10,007 nucleotides of DNA from Companilactobacillus bobalius. Its GTDB lineage: Bacteria > Bacillota > Bacilli > Lactobacillales > Lactobacillaceae. A program made the position numbers and the translations under genes. The DNA is taken from contig NZ_LNUA01000021.1 in NCBI RefSeq assembly GCF_009764355.1, forward strand, positions 1 to 10,007, in the 5' to 3' direction. Under the pieces are notes generated by a model. It was given only the letters and a program-made list of their open reading frames with translations, searched no databases and had not been told where the DNA came from. Of this stretch, positions 1 through 6,945 are shown one piece after another (positions within the stretch are counted from its first letter, which is position 1; each line of letters starts with the position of its first letter).

Positions 1-38
1 GTATTTCCATTCCAAAAGTACTAGGCCCTAATTTAAAA

Positions 39-61
39 GTAAGCAGTAAATAACCGACCGT
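39..61 (+). repeat. Left terminal inverted repeat of the IS66 element
   Basis: GTAAGCAGTAAATAAC followed by CGACCGT. It matches the reverse complement of the right end over 23 bases with one mismatch (C against A at base 17). Confidence 0.93.
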
Positions 62-92
62 ATTTCCTGTGGCCGCCATATGGATTATGATT

Positions 93-117
93 ACCTCATC
101 AAATAAATTGGTGAGGT
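93..117 (+). promoter_or_regulatory. Hairpin sequestering the ribosome binding site of the first IS ORF
   Basis: ACCTCATC (93-100) can pair with GGTGAGGT (110-117) across the 9-base loop AAATAAATT, with one G-U pair. The right arm contains the GGTGAGG Shine-Dalgarno of the ORF that starts at 125. Hairpins at this position in insertion sequences are known to limit transposase expression from outside transcripts; applying that here is inference. Confidence 0.5.
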
Positions 118-124
118 GTTTTTG

Positions 125-307
125 ATGGATGAACAACCAGAAATCGTGCAAGTGAAAGTCGGTCGGACAACAGAAGCCCCAGCTTCTGGACCCGTCAAAG
201 CGCTACAAATCAAAGTTGATGGCAATAAATCAGTTATTGTTTACAACCATGTCAACGGGTATATCCTCGATGCCGTCATGAAGGCGGTGTTCCCACATGA
301 TCATTGA
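125..307 (+). CDS. tnpA: IS66 first-ORF accessory protein (TnpA-like)
   Basis: A protein of 60 residues at the first position of the IS66 element. IS66 elements carry two accessory ORFs before the transposase, and both are generally needed for transposition although their biochemical role is unclear. I chose the ATG at 125 because GGTGAGG sits 8 bases upstream; an in-frame GTG at 116 overlaps that site and is unlikely. Its end overlaps the start of tnpB by 11 bases, which suggests translational coupling. It is shorter than many TnpA proteins of this family, and I see no helix-turn-helix I would vouch for, so the call rests mainly on position. Confidence 0.75.
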   Translation: MDEQPEIVQVKVGRTTEAPASGPVKALQIKVDGNKSVIVYNHVNGYILDAVMKAVFPHDH

Positions 308-644
308 TACCAGCAAAATCGAACAAATCTACCTAGTTTGTGGTAAGACTGATTTGCGAAAAGGTATCGATGGACTCGCGGGTATCGTCCAGGAGCAGTA
401 CGATTTGGATCCATACTCGCAAGCACTGTATCTCTTTTGTGGTACACGCAAAGACCGCTTCAAAGCCCTCTATTGGGATGGCGACGGCTTCTTACTATTA
501 TATAAACGGTTAGAAAATGGCCATCTACAATGGCCGACCAATCAGCTTGCAATTCGCAGATTGGACCCGCGTCAGCTTGTTCGCTTATTGAGTGGTTGGG
601 CGTTAGATTCGACGGTTCATAAAGTCTGCCCTCCAGGACATTGA
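297..644 (+). CDS. tnpB: IS66 family accessory protein TnpB
   Basis: A 115-residue protein of the IS66 Orf2/TnpB family, close to the usual 115-120 residues. Recognisable family features are KTDLRKGIDGLA near residues 17-28, LYLFCGTRKDRFKALYWDGDG near 44-64 and LYKRLENGHLQWP near 68-80, in the typical order. It is an accessory factor of IS66 transposition, not a catalytic transposase. The ATG at 297 lies inside the end of the preceding ORF in another frame, so it is probably translated by coupling. About 70 bases separate it from tnpC. No damage is visible. Confidence 0.95.
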   Translation: MIIDTSKIEQIYLVCGKTDLRKGIDGLAGIVQEQYDLDPYSQALYLFCGTRKDRFKALYWDGDGFLLLYKRLENGHLQWPTNQLAIRRLDPRQLVRLLSGWALDSTVHKVCPPGH

Positions 645-715
645 AAGTGCTTTCTAGTTTGGAAAATGAGTGGTAAACTCAATGATAATAATCTTACATC
701 AAGGAGGTGACACCC

Positions 716-2263
716 ATGGCAGAATCAGAAAAGGATCAAATCATTCGCAAGCTCAAAGCAGAAAATAAGGGGCTTCAGGAACAGATTGCCTATCTTAGGC
801 GAAAACTATTTGATCATAAATCCGAAGTATTAAATCCTAATCAAACGTCACTATTTGAGAAAGAAAATAGTGTTTTTAACGAACCAGAGCAAACTGGAGA
901 CCAAAGCAGCTCCGCGTCAAATCAAGTACGGCCAAAGAAATCAAAGAAAAAGACGCGGCGAGAAAAAGTAGATTCAAAGGTCCCAGTACGCGTAACCATC
1001 ATTAAAACAGCTGATGGTAAATGTCCAGCAGGACATTCAGGCATCAAGCCGATTGGGACAAGATACGTCCGAGAAGAATTTCATTTCATTCCTGCCCGTG
1101 CATATCTGGAGAAAATCTACGAGCAAACTTATAAGTGTGAACAATGTGCTCATGATACGGCAACATCTGGTTTGTTCAAGCCATTGGTGCCACCGGCCTT
1201 GTTCCCACATAGTTTGGCTTCGGTCTCCCTAGTGGCAGAAATTATACATGATAAATTTGTCTTGGGGGTACCGCTATATCGGCAACTATCTGGGATTCGT
1301 CGTTTAGGTTATCAGACATCAGAAGCTACCTTGGCTAATTGGGTTAACAAATCTGCTCAACAGCTATTACCCCTCTATGAGGAAATTCATTGGCACTTGT
1401 GCTCGGCTCATCACCTGCAAGGTGATGAAACTCCAATCGAAGTTCTGAGAGAACCTGGTAAAGCCGCGACATCAAGGTCTTACATGTGGGTGGCGCGAAC
1501 ACCAATCAAACAACCAAATCCCATTGTCTATTATGCTTATGGTACCACACGTTCTGGTGTCTTTGCCCAATCCTTGTATGAAGGATATCTAGGCGTTTTA
1601 CAATGTGATGGGTATAGTGGGTACAACCTACTTGGAAATAGCGTTCACCGCACAGGTTGTTGGGCTCATGTTCGGCGTAAGTTCTATGATGCATCTCAGT
1701 CACATATCAAGGGAGCTGACAATCTGCTTCACTTGATTGACGAGATGTTCGCCCTAGAACGGGAATGGCAAGCCTATTCACCACGAGTACGTCGTCGGCG
1801 ACGTCGTAGTCGCTTGAGAAAAGTTCTCAAACGCTTTTGGCGTCTGATTGATCGTACCGAGGTCTTACCACAGTCTCGTCTAGGCAAGGCCATCGTCTAT
1901 GCTCAAAAGCAGCGGCCGTATCTCGACCGGATTATCAATGATGGTGCCATTGATTGGAGCAATAATGCGGCTGAGCGTAACATGAAGAGTCTGGTGATTG
2001 GGCGAAAAAACTGGTTGTTCAGCACAAGTACGCAAGGCGCTGAAGCAACCGCTATTTGGATGACGTTTATTGAAAGCGCCAAGGCCAATCATATAGATCC
2101 GCGTCAATATTTGACGGATTTATTAAAAGCTTCAACGATTCTGCCAGCATTTCCAAAATCGGAAGAGTTGGAGGCTTATTTGCCATGGAATTATCGAAGA
2201 CAGCAAAATATGGGCCAACGGAAAGACAATAATGAGGCCCAGGCGACGACGTTCGCCGCATAA
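716..2263 (+). CDS. tnpC: IS66 family transposase TnpC (DDE type)
   Basis: The catalytic transposase, 515 residues. In order it shows an N-terminal coiled-coil/leucine-zipper region (about 1-40), a basic low-complexity linker (about 70-85), a zinc-finger-like part with C103, H107 and a CxxC at 141-144, then the DDE domain. The likely acidic triad is D237 (in QGDETP), D298 (in LQCDGYSGY) and E420 (in SNNAAERNMK), all in the conserved IS66 context. The C-terminal IS66_C region follows around 453-472. The start at 716 is set by AAGGAGGTGA at 701-710; the GTG at 707 lies inside that site. A run of arginines at 359-364 lies between the second D and the E. The gene seems intact. Confidence 0.97.
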   Translation: MAESEKDQIIRKLKAENKGLQEQIAYLRRKLFDHKSEVLNPNQTSLFEKENSVFNEPEQTGDQSSSASNQVRPKKSKKKTRREKVDSKVPVRVTIIKTADGKCPAGHSGIKPIGTRYVREEFHFIPARAYLEKIYEQTYKCEQCAHDTATSGLFKPLVPPALFPHSLASVSLVAEIIHDKFVLGVPLYRQLSGIRRLGYQTSEATLANWVNKSAQQLLPLYEEIHWHLCSAHHLQGDETPIEVLREPGKAATSRSYMWVARTPIKQPNPIVYYAYGTTRSGVFAQSLYEGYLGVLQCDGYSGYNLLGNSVHRTGCWAHVRRKFYDASQSHIKGADNLLHLIDEMFALEREWQAYSPRVRRRRRRSRLRKVLKRFWRLIDRTEVLPQSRLGKAIVYAQKQRPYLDRIINDGAIDWSNNAAERNMKSLVIGRKNWLFSTSTQGAEATAIWMTFIESAKANHIDPRQYLTDLLKASTILPAFPKSEELEAYLPWNYRRQQNMGQRKDNNEAQATTFAA

Positions 2264-2274
2264 ACTGAAAAAGG

Positions 2275-2326
2275 AAAAGAGTGTTCTAAACTTCTCAAAA
2301 ATCGAGAAGTTTAGAACACTCTTTTT
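2275..2326 (+). terminator. Rho-independent terminator at the end of the IS66 element
   Basis: A perfect 22-bp stem (2275-2296 with 2304-2325) and a 7-base loop lie just after the tnpC stop, ending in CTTTTT. The A-rich left side means it could also stop transcription coming from the right. Confidence 0.9.
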
Positions 2327-2359
2327 GTATTGGAAATAATCTGTAAAACATAAATCAAC

Positions 2360-2382
2360 ACGGTCTGTTATTTACTGCTTAC
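2360..2382 (-). repeat. Right terminal inverted repeat of the IS66 element
   Basis: Read on the - strand it is GTAAGCAGTAAATAAC followed by AGACCGT, the partner of the left end with one mismatch in 23. Confidence 0.93.
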
Positions 2383-2458
2383 GTACTTAAAAAGCTAAGA
2401 AACTATTTGCCACCATATTTTCATATGAATATCTAAAATTTGAAAGTTTAATATTGCA

Positions 2459-2502
2459 TACTTAAAAGGACAGCAGGTTTCCCCCTGCTGTCCTTTTAAG
2501 TA
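2459..2502. terminator. Bidirectional terminator between the IS and the DUF3737 operon
   Basis: A perfect 19-bp stem TACTTAAAAGGACAGCAGG (2459-2477) pairs with 2484-2502 across a 6-base loop. A GC-rich core with AAAA before and TTTT after fits intrinsic termination in both directions. On the - strand it lies about 60 bases after the DUF3737 stop. The rest of 2383-2563 shows no gene. Confidence 0.85.
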
Positions 2503-2563
2503 CGCCGACAAAAATATTTTTCTTGGCTTCCCACACTGTTAACTACTTAATCGGTAAAAGCGG

Positions 2564-3409
2564 CTATTCCTGACCATCACTAATTTTAATATTCGTGGTA
2601 ATAATATCAGCATCATCAGCAATGACCTTCTGAATATGGTTAGCATGAATGTATCCACTGATTGGATTCTTCACACTTTCAATCGTTGAATTTACTTCGG
2701 CATTGATATTCGTGCAGTATTCAAACGCTAGATTAGTATTTACTAATACACAATTTTCAAGCGTAATGTTATCCATATAACAGAATCCTTGATCACTTTC
2801 AATTGTGCAATTAACTAGTTTAATGTTTGAAGAATTCCAGCCAAAATATTCTCCCACAATTTTTGAATCATAAATCGTGACATTCTCACAATTCCAGAAA
2901 GCATCCTTGGTAATCAAAGTTGAATCATGGATCTCAACATTTTTAGCCCCGTCAAAGCCATAATTACCAACCAAACTAAGCTTATCAACTATAATATTAT
3001 GACTATTCATACAAAAATAGTTACCAGCGGCCTCCACTGTGGACATGTAAATGTCACTACAATTCCAAAGTGTTTCATCTGCATTAGAAAAATGCACATG
3101 TTTTAATCTAATCTGGTTGGATTTTCTAAACGATTTTGGTGCCTGAAAAGTACTGTTCATAATTTGAATATCACTGGTGTACCAAATACCCGAACGGGCC
3201 ATTTCTTCAAAAATGGTGTCATTAACCAACACTTTCTCACTATACCACAATGGATATTTCCACTTAAAAATGGCTTGTACTAGTTCAATATTAGTACTCT
3301 CTTTAAGGGGCGACTCACCGTCTCCAAACGTCGAATTTTCAATTCTTAAATCATGTGCTTTGAACAAAGCGCGTTCACCAGTTAATAATTGTTGTTTTAC
3401 ATCTTTCAT
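2564..3409 (-). CDS. DUF3737 family protein (right-handed beta-helix)
   Basis: A protein of 281 residues that I recognise as the DUF3737 family, common in lactobacilli and of unknown function. The N-terminal GERALFKAHDLRIENSTF and DGESPLKES match the family, and the rest is made of short repeating strands such as NVTIYDSKI, NIKLVNCTI and NITLENCVL, as expected for a parallel beta-helix. There is no signal peptide or membrane segment, so it is probably cytoplasmic. The start is uncertain: I prefer the ATG at 3409 (MKDVKQQ) because GTGAT upstream offers weak ribosome pairing. GTG 3421 and ATG 3418 are alternatives, and all lie just after the preceding stop, so translation is likely coupled. It is the last gene of the lgt group, and its link to metals is unknown. 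Confidence 0.88.
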   Translation of the reverse strand: MKDVKQQLLTGERALFKAHDLRIENSTFGDGESPLKESTNIELVQAIFKWKYPLWYSEKVLVNDTIFEEMARSGIWYTSDIQIMNSTFQAPKSFRKSNQIRLKHVHFSNADETLWNCSDIYMSTVEAAGNYFCMNSHNIIVDKLSLVGNYGFDGAKNVEIHDSTLITKDAFWNCENVTIYDSKIVGEYFGWNSSNIKLVNCTIESDQGFCYMDNITLENCVLVNTNLAFEYCTNINAEVNSTIESVKNPISGYIHANHIQKVIADDADIITTNIKISDGQE

Positions 3410-3423
3410 AAATATCATCACTT

Positions 3424-3636
3424 TTAAAATTTGTTTTTTTGCTTCAAGTCGTCTAAACTTCTGGCCAACTCTGCATTTTGTTGTTTTAAATTTTCAATTT
3501 CAGATTGAGTATGGTCATGTTCAGCCTTACCTTCTTTTTTTCCCTGACCATGCATGCCTTTCATCATAAAAAGCATCATCAGCGGGCATAACAGAACCAG
3601 GGCATAATAGGCTAATGTCGAAATTAGTTGTAACAT
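3424..3636 (-). CDS. Small Met/His-rich membrane protein with coiled coil, DUF2933-like (second copy)
   Basis: A 70-residue protein. A single membrane segment (about residues 5-25) ends in CPLMMLFMMKGMHG, which resembles the small DUF2933 proteins found in copper clusters. A charged, His-containing linker (KAEHDHTQ) follows, then a C-terminal coiled coil (about 46-68, IENLKQQNAELARSLDDL). The Met, Cys and His around the membrane boundary could bind Cu(I); that is inference. GAGGAG lies 9 bases before the ATG, inside the last codons of the preceding gene, and only one base separates that gene's stop from this start, so the two are translated as a pair. It resembles its neighbour in layout rather than in exact sequence. 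The family assignment is moderate; the gene itself is well supported. Confidence 0.85.
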   Translation of the reverse strand: MLQLISTLAYYALVLLCPLMMLFMMKGMHGQGKKEGKAEHDHTQSEIENLKQQNAELARSLDDLKQKNKF

Positions 3637-3637
3637 T

Positions 3638-3877
3638 TTATTTAACTCCTCGGTGTTTTAAGTTATCCAATTCTTGTTTCATTTTTGCATTCTCTAGTCT
3701 GAGATTTTCGTATGCGTCCTTACCTGAATCTTGGTTCGCATCACTATGGTCCATCTCGCATCCCATGGAACCAGATTCGCCATCAGTGTTTTTATGACCA
3801 CGCATCATCCCCAAGTGCATTACACCCATTAGAACGAGCGCTATTATTACGCCATAACTTTGAATAAATTGAATCAT
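3638..3877 (-). CDS. Small Met/His-rich membrane protein with coiled coil (first copy)
   Basis: A 79-residue protein of unknown function. One membrane segment lies near residues 7-25 and runs into MGVMHLGMMRGHK, rich in Met and His. A linker follows with MGCEMDHSDANQD, a possible metal-binding patch with Cys, Met, His and Asp. The C-terminal third (about 56-76, LRLENAKMKQELDNLKHR) is a predicted coiled coil with Asn and Leu spaced in heptads. The start is supported by GAGGAG 8 bases upstream. It sits 23 bases after lgt and one base before its partner gene. The same three-part design in both neighbours suggests ancient duplication and perhaps a hetero-oligomer. A role in metal binding at the membrane is inference from composition and context. 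Confidence 0.85.
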   Translation of the reverse strand: MIQFIQSYGVIIALVLMGVMHLGMMRGHKNTDGESGSMGCEMDHSDANQDSGKDAYENLRLENAKMKQELDNLKHRGVK

Positions 3878-3900
3878 TTAAATCGCTCCTCACTATAAGA

Positions 3901-4719
3901 TTAATTTTCATGCAATGCTGCCCCATTGTATAAATCGATTTTTCTCACGCCAAAACGTCGATAAAGAATGAAGATCAGGCCCGTTATGAACAGTCCTAAA
4001 GAAAGTAGTTGCGAGATTCGAACTGATCCGACCATCAAGCTGTCGGTCCGCATTCCTTCAATTACGAAGCGTAATAATCCATACCAGACTAAGTAGAACC
4101 CGAAAATTTCTCCTCGCAGAAGACCTTTAATGCGGTGCCTGAGTAGTATCACAATAATGAAGCCTAATAAAGTTCCCATACTTTCAAAAAGGAAGGTTGG
4201 TTGTCGATAAGACCCAGATATAAACATTTGTTTCCGGAACACTTCTGGCAACCAGTTCAAATTAGTTGTTATTGCACCGTAAGCTTCTTGATTAACGAAG
4301 TTTCCCCATCTACCAATAGATTGGCCTAGTAAAACTCCCGGGATAGCAACATCCAATAAATCTAAAGGGTTGATCTTTTTTCTGTAACTAAAGATTAAAA
4401 GCACAATCGTTCCGGCAATTAAGCCACCATAAATCGCACCGCCGCCTTCCCAAAGCGCAATTATTTCATTTGGATGTTGCTTGTAATACCCCCATTCAAA
4501 AAGAACGTAGTAGGTTCGCACACCAATCAAACTAAATGGCACTGCCCATATCATAAAATCAGTTATATCATCAGTAGTTAGATGTCTTCGTGGCGCCTCT
4601 TTAGAAGCTAACCAGATTCCAATCAGCATCCCCGCTACGATGATAAGGGCATACCAGCGAATTCTCAGCGGCCCTAGCCTTAACGCCACTGTATCAATAC
4701 TTGATAGAGCCAAATCCAT
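3901..4719 (-). CDS. lgt: Prolipoprotein diacylglyceryl transferase
   Basis: A membrane enzyme that transfers diacylglycerol from phosphatidylglycerol to the cysteine of the lipobox in prolipoproteins, the first step of lipoprotein maturation. The 272 residues contain several hydrophobic membrane spans and the Lgt signature GRWGNFVNQEAYG at 136-148, with the conserved R137, N140, N143 and E145. RWYAL at 21-25 and EGMRTDSLM at 221-229 correspond to other conserved sites. Where the E. coli enzyme has His103 in an HGG motif, this protein has Tyr97 in AIYGGL, a change I believe occurs in other Firmicutes too. The start follows AAAGGAGAGG. It is probably an accessory copy, since the housekeeping gene normally lies elsewhere; no lipoprotein is encoded in this window. 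Confidence 0.96.
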   Translation of the reverse strand: MDLALSSIDTVALRLGPLRIRWYALIIVAGMLIGIWLASKEAPRRHLTTDDITDFMIWAVPFSLIGVRTYYVLFEWGYYKQHPNEIIALWEGGGAIYGGLIAGTIVLLIFSYRKKINPLDLLDVAIPGVLLGQSIGRWGNFVNQEAYGAITTNLNWLPEVFRKQMFISGSYRQPTFLFESMGTLLGFIIVILLRHRIKGLLRGEIFGFYLVWYGLLRFVIEGMRTDSLMVGSVRISQLLSLGLFITGLIFILYRRFGVRKIDLYNGAALHEN

Positions 4720-4745
4720 AACACCTCTCCTTTCTTAGTAAATCC

Positions 4746-4779
4746 ATTGTAAAAAAACAATGTGCAGAACTTGTGCAGA
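4746..4779 (-). promoter_or_regulatory. Possible promoter of lgt with 11-bp direct repeats
   Basis: On the - strand TCTGCACA occurs twice exactly 11 bases apart (4772-4779 and 4761-4768), followed by a -10-like TACAAT (4746-4751). The -35 position at 17-bp spacing is the poor hexamer ACAAGT lying between the repeats. Direct repeats with 11-bp period over a weak -35 are typical of OmpR/PhoB-type activator sites, and such a regulator is encoded next door. The repeats are seen; the regulatory role is inferred, and the same bases also form part of a terminator-like hairpin. Confidence 0.45.
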
Positions 4780-4810
4780 TTTAAAATTTAATCTACACCG
4801 TTCTGCACAT
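4751..4810 (-). terminator. Rho-independent terminator after the sensor kinase
   Basis: A perfect 11-bp outer stem ATGTGCAGAAC/GTTCTGCACAT (4800-4810 with 4760-4770 on the - strand) encloses a second stem of about 9 bp with one G-U pair. TTGTTTTTTT follows. It begins just after the kinase stop and separates the two-component genes from lgt, though readthrough is possible. Confidence 0.75.
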
Positions 4811-4816
4811 TTATAA

Positions 4817-6235
4817 TTAGTCATAGGGCAGCTCAATTGTAAAAGTCGTGCCTCCATGTTGCTTACTTTTAACCGAGATATTTCCATCATGGAGCTTAAT
4901 AATATCCTGAACGATCGTTAAACCTAGCCCAACTCCACCAGTCTTTCTAGTCCGTGATTTATCAACGCGATAAAAATGTTCAAATATATATGGTAAGTCG
5001 GCTGCATCGATGCCCTCACCCTCGTCAGAAATTTGAATGCTAAAAGATTTTGGAGATTGTTCGATATCAATACTGATGGTTGAGTTATCAGGCGAATATT
5101 TATAAGCATTAATAACTAGGTTGATTAATACTTGTTGCATTCTAGCATAATCCAATTTTGCTTCAAATTGTTGTGAACCGATAATATTCAAATGAATGTT
5201 TTTTTGATTCAAGATTCCCGCTACTTTTTTCATTAAGTCGTCCATTAAATTGGCGATAAGGACCGAAGATTTTTTTATTGAAAAATTATGTGCTTCAAAT
5301 TGAACTAACGTCATCATGTCGTCCATCAAATGAGTCAACCGTGCACTTTCATCACGAATAATACTCAGGTATTTTACCCGTTCACCTTCTGATACTGATT
5401 CCCGACTGGCGATGTCCGTATAGCCTTTTATAAAGGTTAACGGCGTTCTCAATTCATGGGTAACGGCCGCAAAAAACTCATTCCGTTCCTTTTTCGTGTG
5501 TCGGAGTTTATTAGCCATGTCTTCGATTGAATTAGCTAAGTCCCCCAATTCATCCTGACTATCTATCGATAATGCTACGGACAAGTTTCCCTGGGCAATC
5601 TTTTTCGTTTCAGACGTTATTGCTCTGATGGGTAAGGTTAAATTTTTTGCGATAGATGCGGTTGCAAAAATAGTTATCAAAAACGTTAATATAACCAAAA
5701 CTATGAACACGCTAGAAAAATCAAAGACCATTTTCTGAATCTGCTTAGTAGATAAGAACATATAAACATTACCAAGCAATTTGCCCTTTTTGATGATCGG
5801 TGATTTTGATACGAGATAACTTTTTTTCATCCAGTCAGAGTGTAAAACCTCAGATTTACCCTGACTAGCACTCGTGAATTTTGCAAGATGCTTTTTCATT
5901 TTAGAATTCACCACTTGTGAAGCCATCAAAGTTTGACCATCTGGACTTTGGACAATAATTGCCATATCAGTATCCCCTTTTTCAGTCAAAACAACATGTT
6001 TTATTGTTTGAGCAGTGAAATCGTTGGTCAAAACATGGGCATGGTTCTCCCCACGCTTGACTAAACTACTGGCCTGTTCATTGATCCAAGTGTTAACAAC
6101 TAAAAGAAATAAGCTTATAAATATTCCCATTTCAATAGCAATCGCCATCAATAAAAATGACAGTCCTATTTTGACCGAAATCTTATGGCTAACCCTTTGT
6201 TTCATAATATTAATAGCTGCTTTTATCCTAACCAT
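4817..6235 (-). CDS. Sensor histidine kinase, HAMP type, probably metal- or envelope-responsive
   Basis: A transmembrane sensor kinase of 472 residues. TM1 lies near 24-48, an extracytoplasmic sensor region spans about 49-168, TM2 is near 172-196, and a HAMP domain covers about 197-250. The HisKA domain has the phospho-acceptor H260 in VTHELRTPL. The ATPase domain shows the N box (INLVINAYKYSP, about 371-382), the G1 box DEGEGID (404-410) and G2 GGVGLGL (433-439), so it should be active. The sensor region contains several His and Met (for example HAH at 65-67), but I see no defined metal site. The ATG at 6235 overlaps the regulator gene by 13 bases and suggests coupling. Copper or silver as the signal is inferred from its neighbours. 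Confidence 0.94.
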   Translation of the reverse strand: MVRIKAAINIMKQRVSHKISVKIGLSFLLMAIAIEMGIFISLFLLVVNTWINEQASSLVKRGENHAHVLTNDFTAQTIKHVVLTEKGDTDMAIIVQSPDGQTLMASQVVNSKMKKHLAKFTSASQGKSEVLHSDWMKKSYLVSKSPIIKKGKLLGNVYMFLSTKQIQKMVFDFSSVFIVLVILTFLITIFATASIAKNLTLPIRAITSETKKIAQGNLSVALSIDSQDELGDLANSIEDMANKLRHTKKERNEFFAAVTHELRTPLTFIKGYTDIASRESVSEGERVKYLSIIRDESARLTHLMDDMMTLVQFEAHNFSIKKSSVLIANLMDDLMKKVAGILNQKNIHLNIIGSQQFEAKLDYARMQQVLINLVINAYKYSPDNSTISIDIEQSPKSFSIQISDEGEGIDAADLPYIFEHFYRVDKSRTRKTGGVGLGLTIVQDIIKLHDGNISVKSKQHGGTTFTIELPYD

Positions 6236-6891
6236 TTGTAACCAACTCCATATACGGTAATCAGCATCGAATCCACAGCAAAACCATTGTTTCTTAACTT
6301 TTCTCGTAAATTTCGGATATGTGAGTCGACGGTTCTATCATCAACCTCAGCGTTGTATCCCCAAATACGCTCAATTAAATGATTGCGACTAAAAATGTCA
6401 TTTTTATTGTTCAAAAACAGCGTTAAAATATTGAATTCAATTGGCGTAATTTCGAGTTCTGCCCGATCGATACGCAGTTGATGAGTCCGCTGATCTAATG
6501 TTAAATTATTTGATTTTATTATGTCCATCTTCTCAGTACGCCGAACTAGTGCTTCAATTCTTGCCATTAACACATGCTCATCAAACGGTTTAGTAATATA
6601 ATCATCAGCACCATTTTTCAAGCCAAAGATCATATCGTTATTTTGATTTAGGGCGGTCAACATAATGATTGGCGTATTATCAAATTCCCTGATTTTTTTA
6701 CAAACTTCCCAGCCATCCATAACGGGCATCATGACATCTAATAGAACTAGATCAAACTTTTCATGTCTCAATCGCTCAATTGCTTTTACACCATCATTTG
6801 CCTTCTCGCAATGATAGCTATCACCCTCCAGATATAGCTGTAATAGATCTAACATTCGCGGTTCATCATCTATCAGTAATATATTTTTCAC
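6223..6891 (-). CDS. OmpR/PhoB-family response regulator
   Basis: A 222-residue two-component regulator. The receiver domain (about 1-118) has the acidic pair D8/D9, the phosphorylation site D52 in LLDVMMPVMDG, T79 and K101. The C-terminal winged-helix DNA-binding domain (about 125-222) ends in VDSHIRNLREKL and YGVGYKWLG, typical of OmpR/PhoB. The start is a GTG at 6891, supported by AGGGGGA 6 bases upstream. The kinase gene overlaps its end. No clear promoter lies in the 75 bases before it, where a terminator-like hairpin follows the CopZ-like gene, so expression may depend on readthrough from the copper operon. Candidate targets include the repeats upstream of lgt. Confidence 0.95.
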   Translation of the reverse strand: MKNILLIDDEPRMLDLLQLYLEGDSYHCEKANDGVKAIERLRHEKFDLVLLDVMMPVMDGWEVCKKIREFDNTPIIMLTALNQNNDMIFGLKNGADDYITKPFDEHVLMARIEALVRRTEKMDIIKSNNLTLDQRTHQLRIDRAELEITPIEFNILTLFLNNKNDIFSRNHLIERIWGYNAEVDDRTVDSHIRNLREKLRNNGFAVDSMLITVYGVGYKWLG

Positions 6892-6913
6892 GCTTTCCCC
6901 CTGCTTTTCGTCT

Positions 6914-6945
6914 AAATAAAAAAGGCTCGCCGATCACGGCGGACC
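6914..6945 (-). terminator. Probable terminator after the CopZ-like gene
   Basis: On the - strand GGTCCGCC (6938-6945) pairs with GGCGAGCC (6924-6931) across a 6-base loop, with one G-U pair and one C-A mismatch, followed by TTTTTTATTT. The imperfect stem suggests partial rather than complete termination. Confidence 0.65.

Larger units (their letters stand above)
39..2382 (+). mobile_element. IS66-family insertion sequence, apparently complete
   Basis: The element is bounded by terminal inverted repeats beginning GTAAGCAGTAAATAAC and carries the three-gene order typical of IS66: a small first ORF, tnpB and the large DDE transposase tnpC. It also has an internal terminator after tnpC. All three reading frames are open with good ribosome binding sites, so it looks capable of transposition. 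IS66 elements normally leave an 8-bp target duplication, but the flanks (ATTTAAAA on the left, GTACTTAA on the right) do not match, so the insertion may be old or rearranged. I cannot assign a named IS without a database comparison. The 38 bases to its left hold nothing I can identify. Confidence 0.93.

Noticed and set aside
1..38. Left flank resembles the reverse complement of bases near 2320-2340
   Set aside because: The match is short and gapped (TATTTCCATTCCAAAAG against TATTTCCAATACAAAAAG) in low-complexity sequence, so likely chance.
2384..2502. TACTTAAAA repeated at 2384, 2459 and inverted at 2494 as a mobile-element end or attachment site
   Set aside because: The two hairpin copies are explained by a terminator stem, and the third is a short AT-rich match.
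3177..3569. A 130-codon + strand frame opposite the DUF3737 gene and the 70-residue gene
   Set aside because: It spans two well-supported - strand genes and has no family resemblance.
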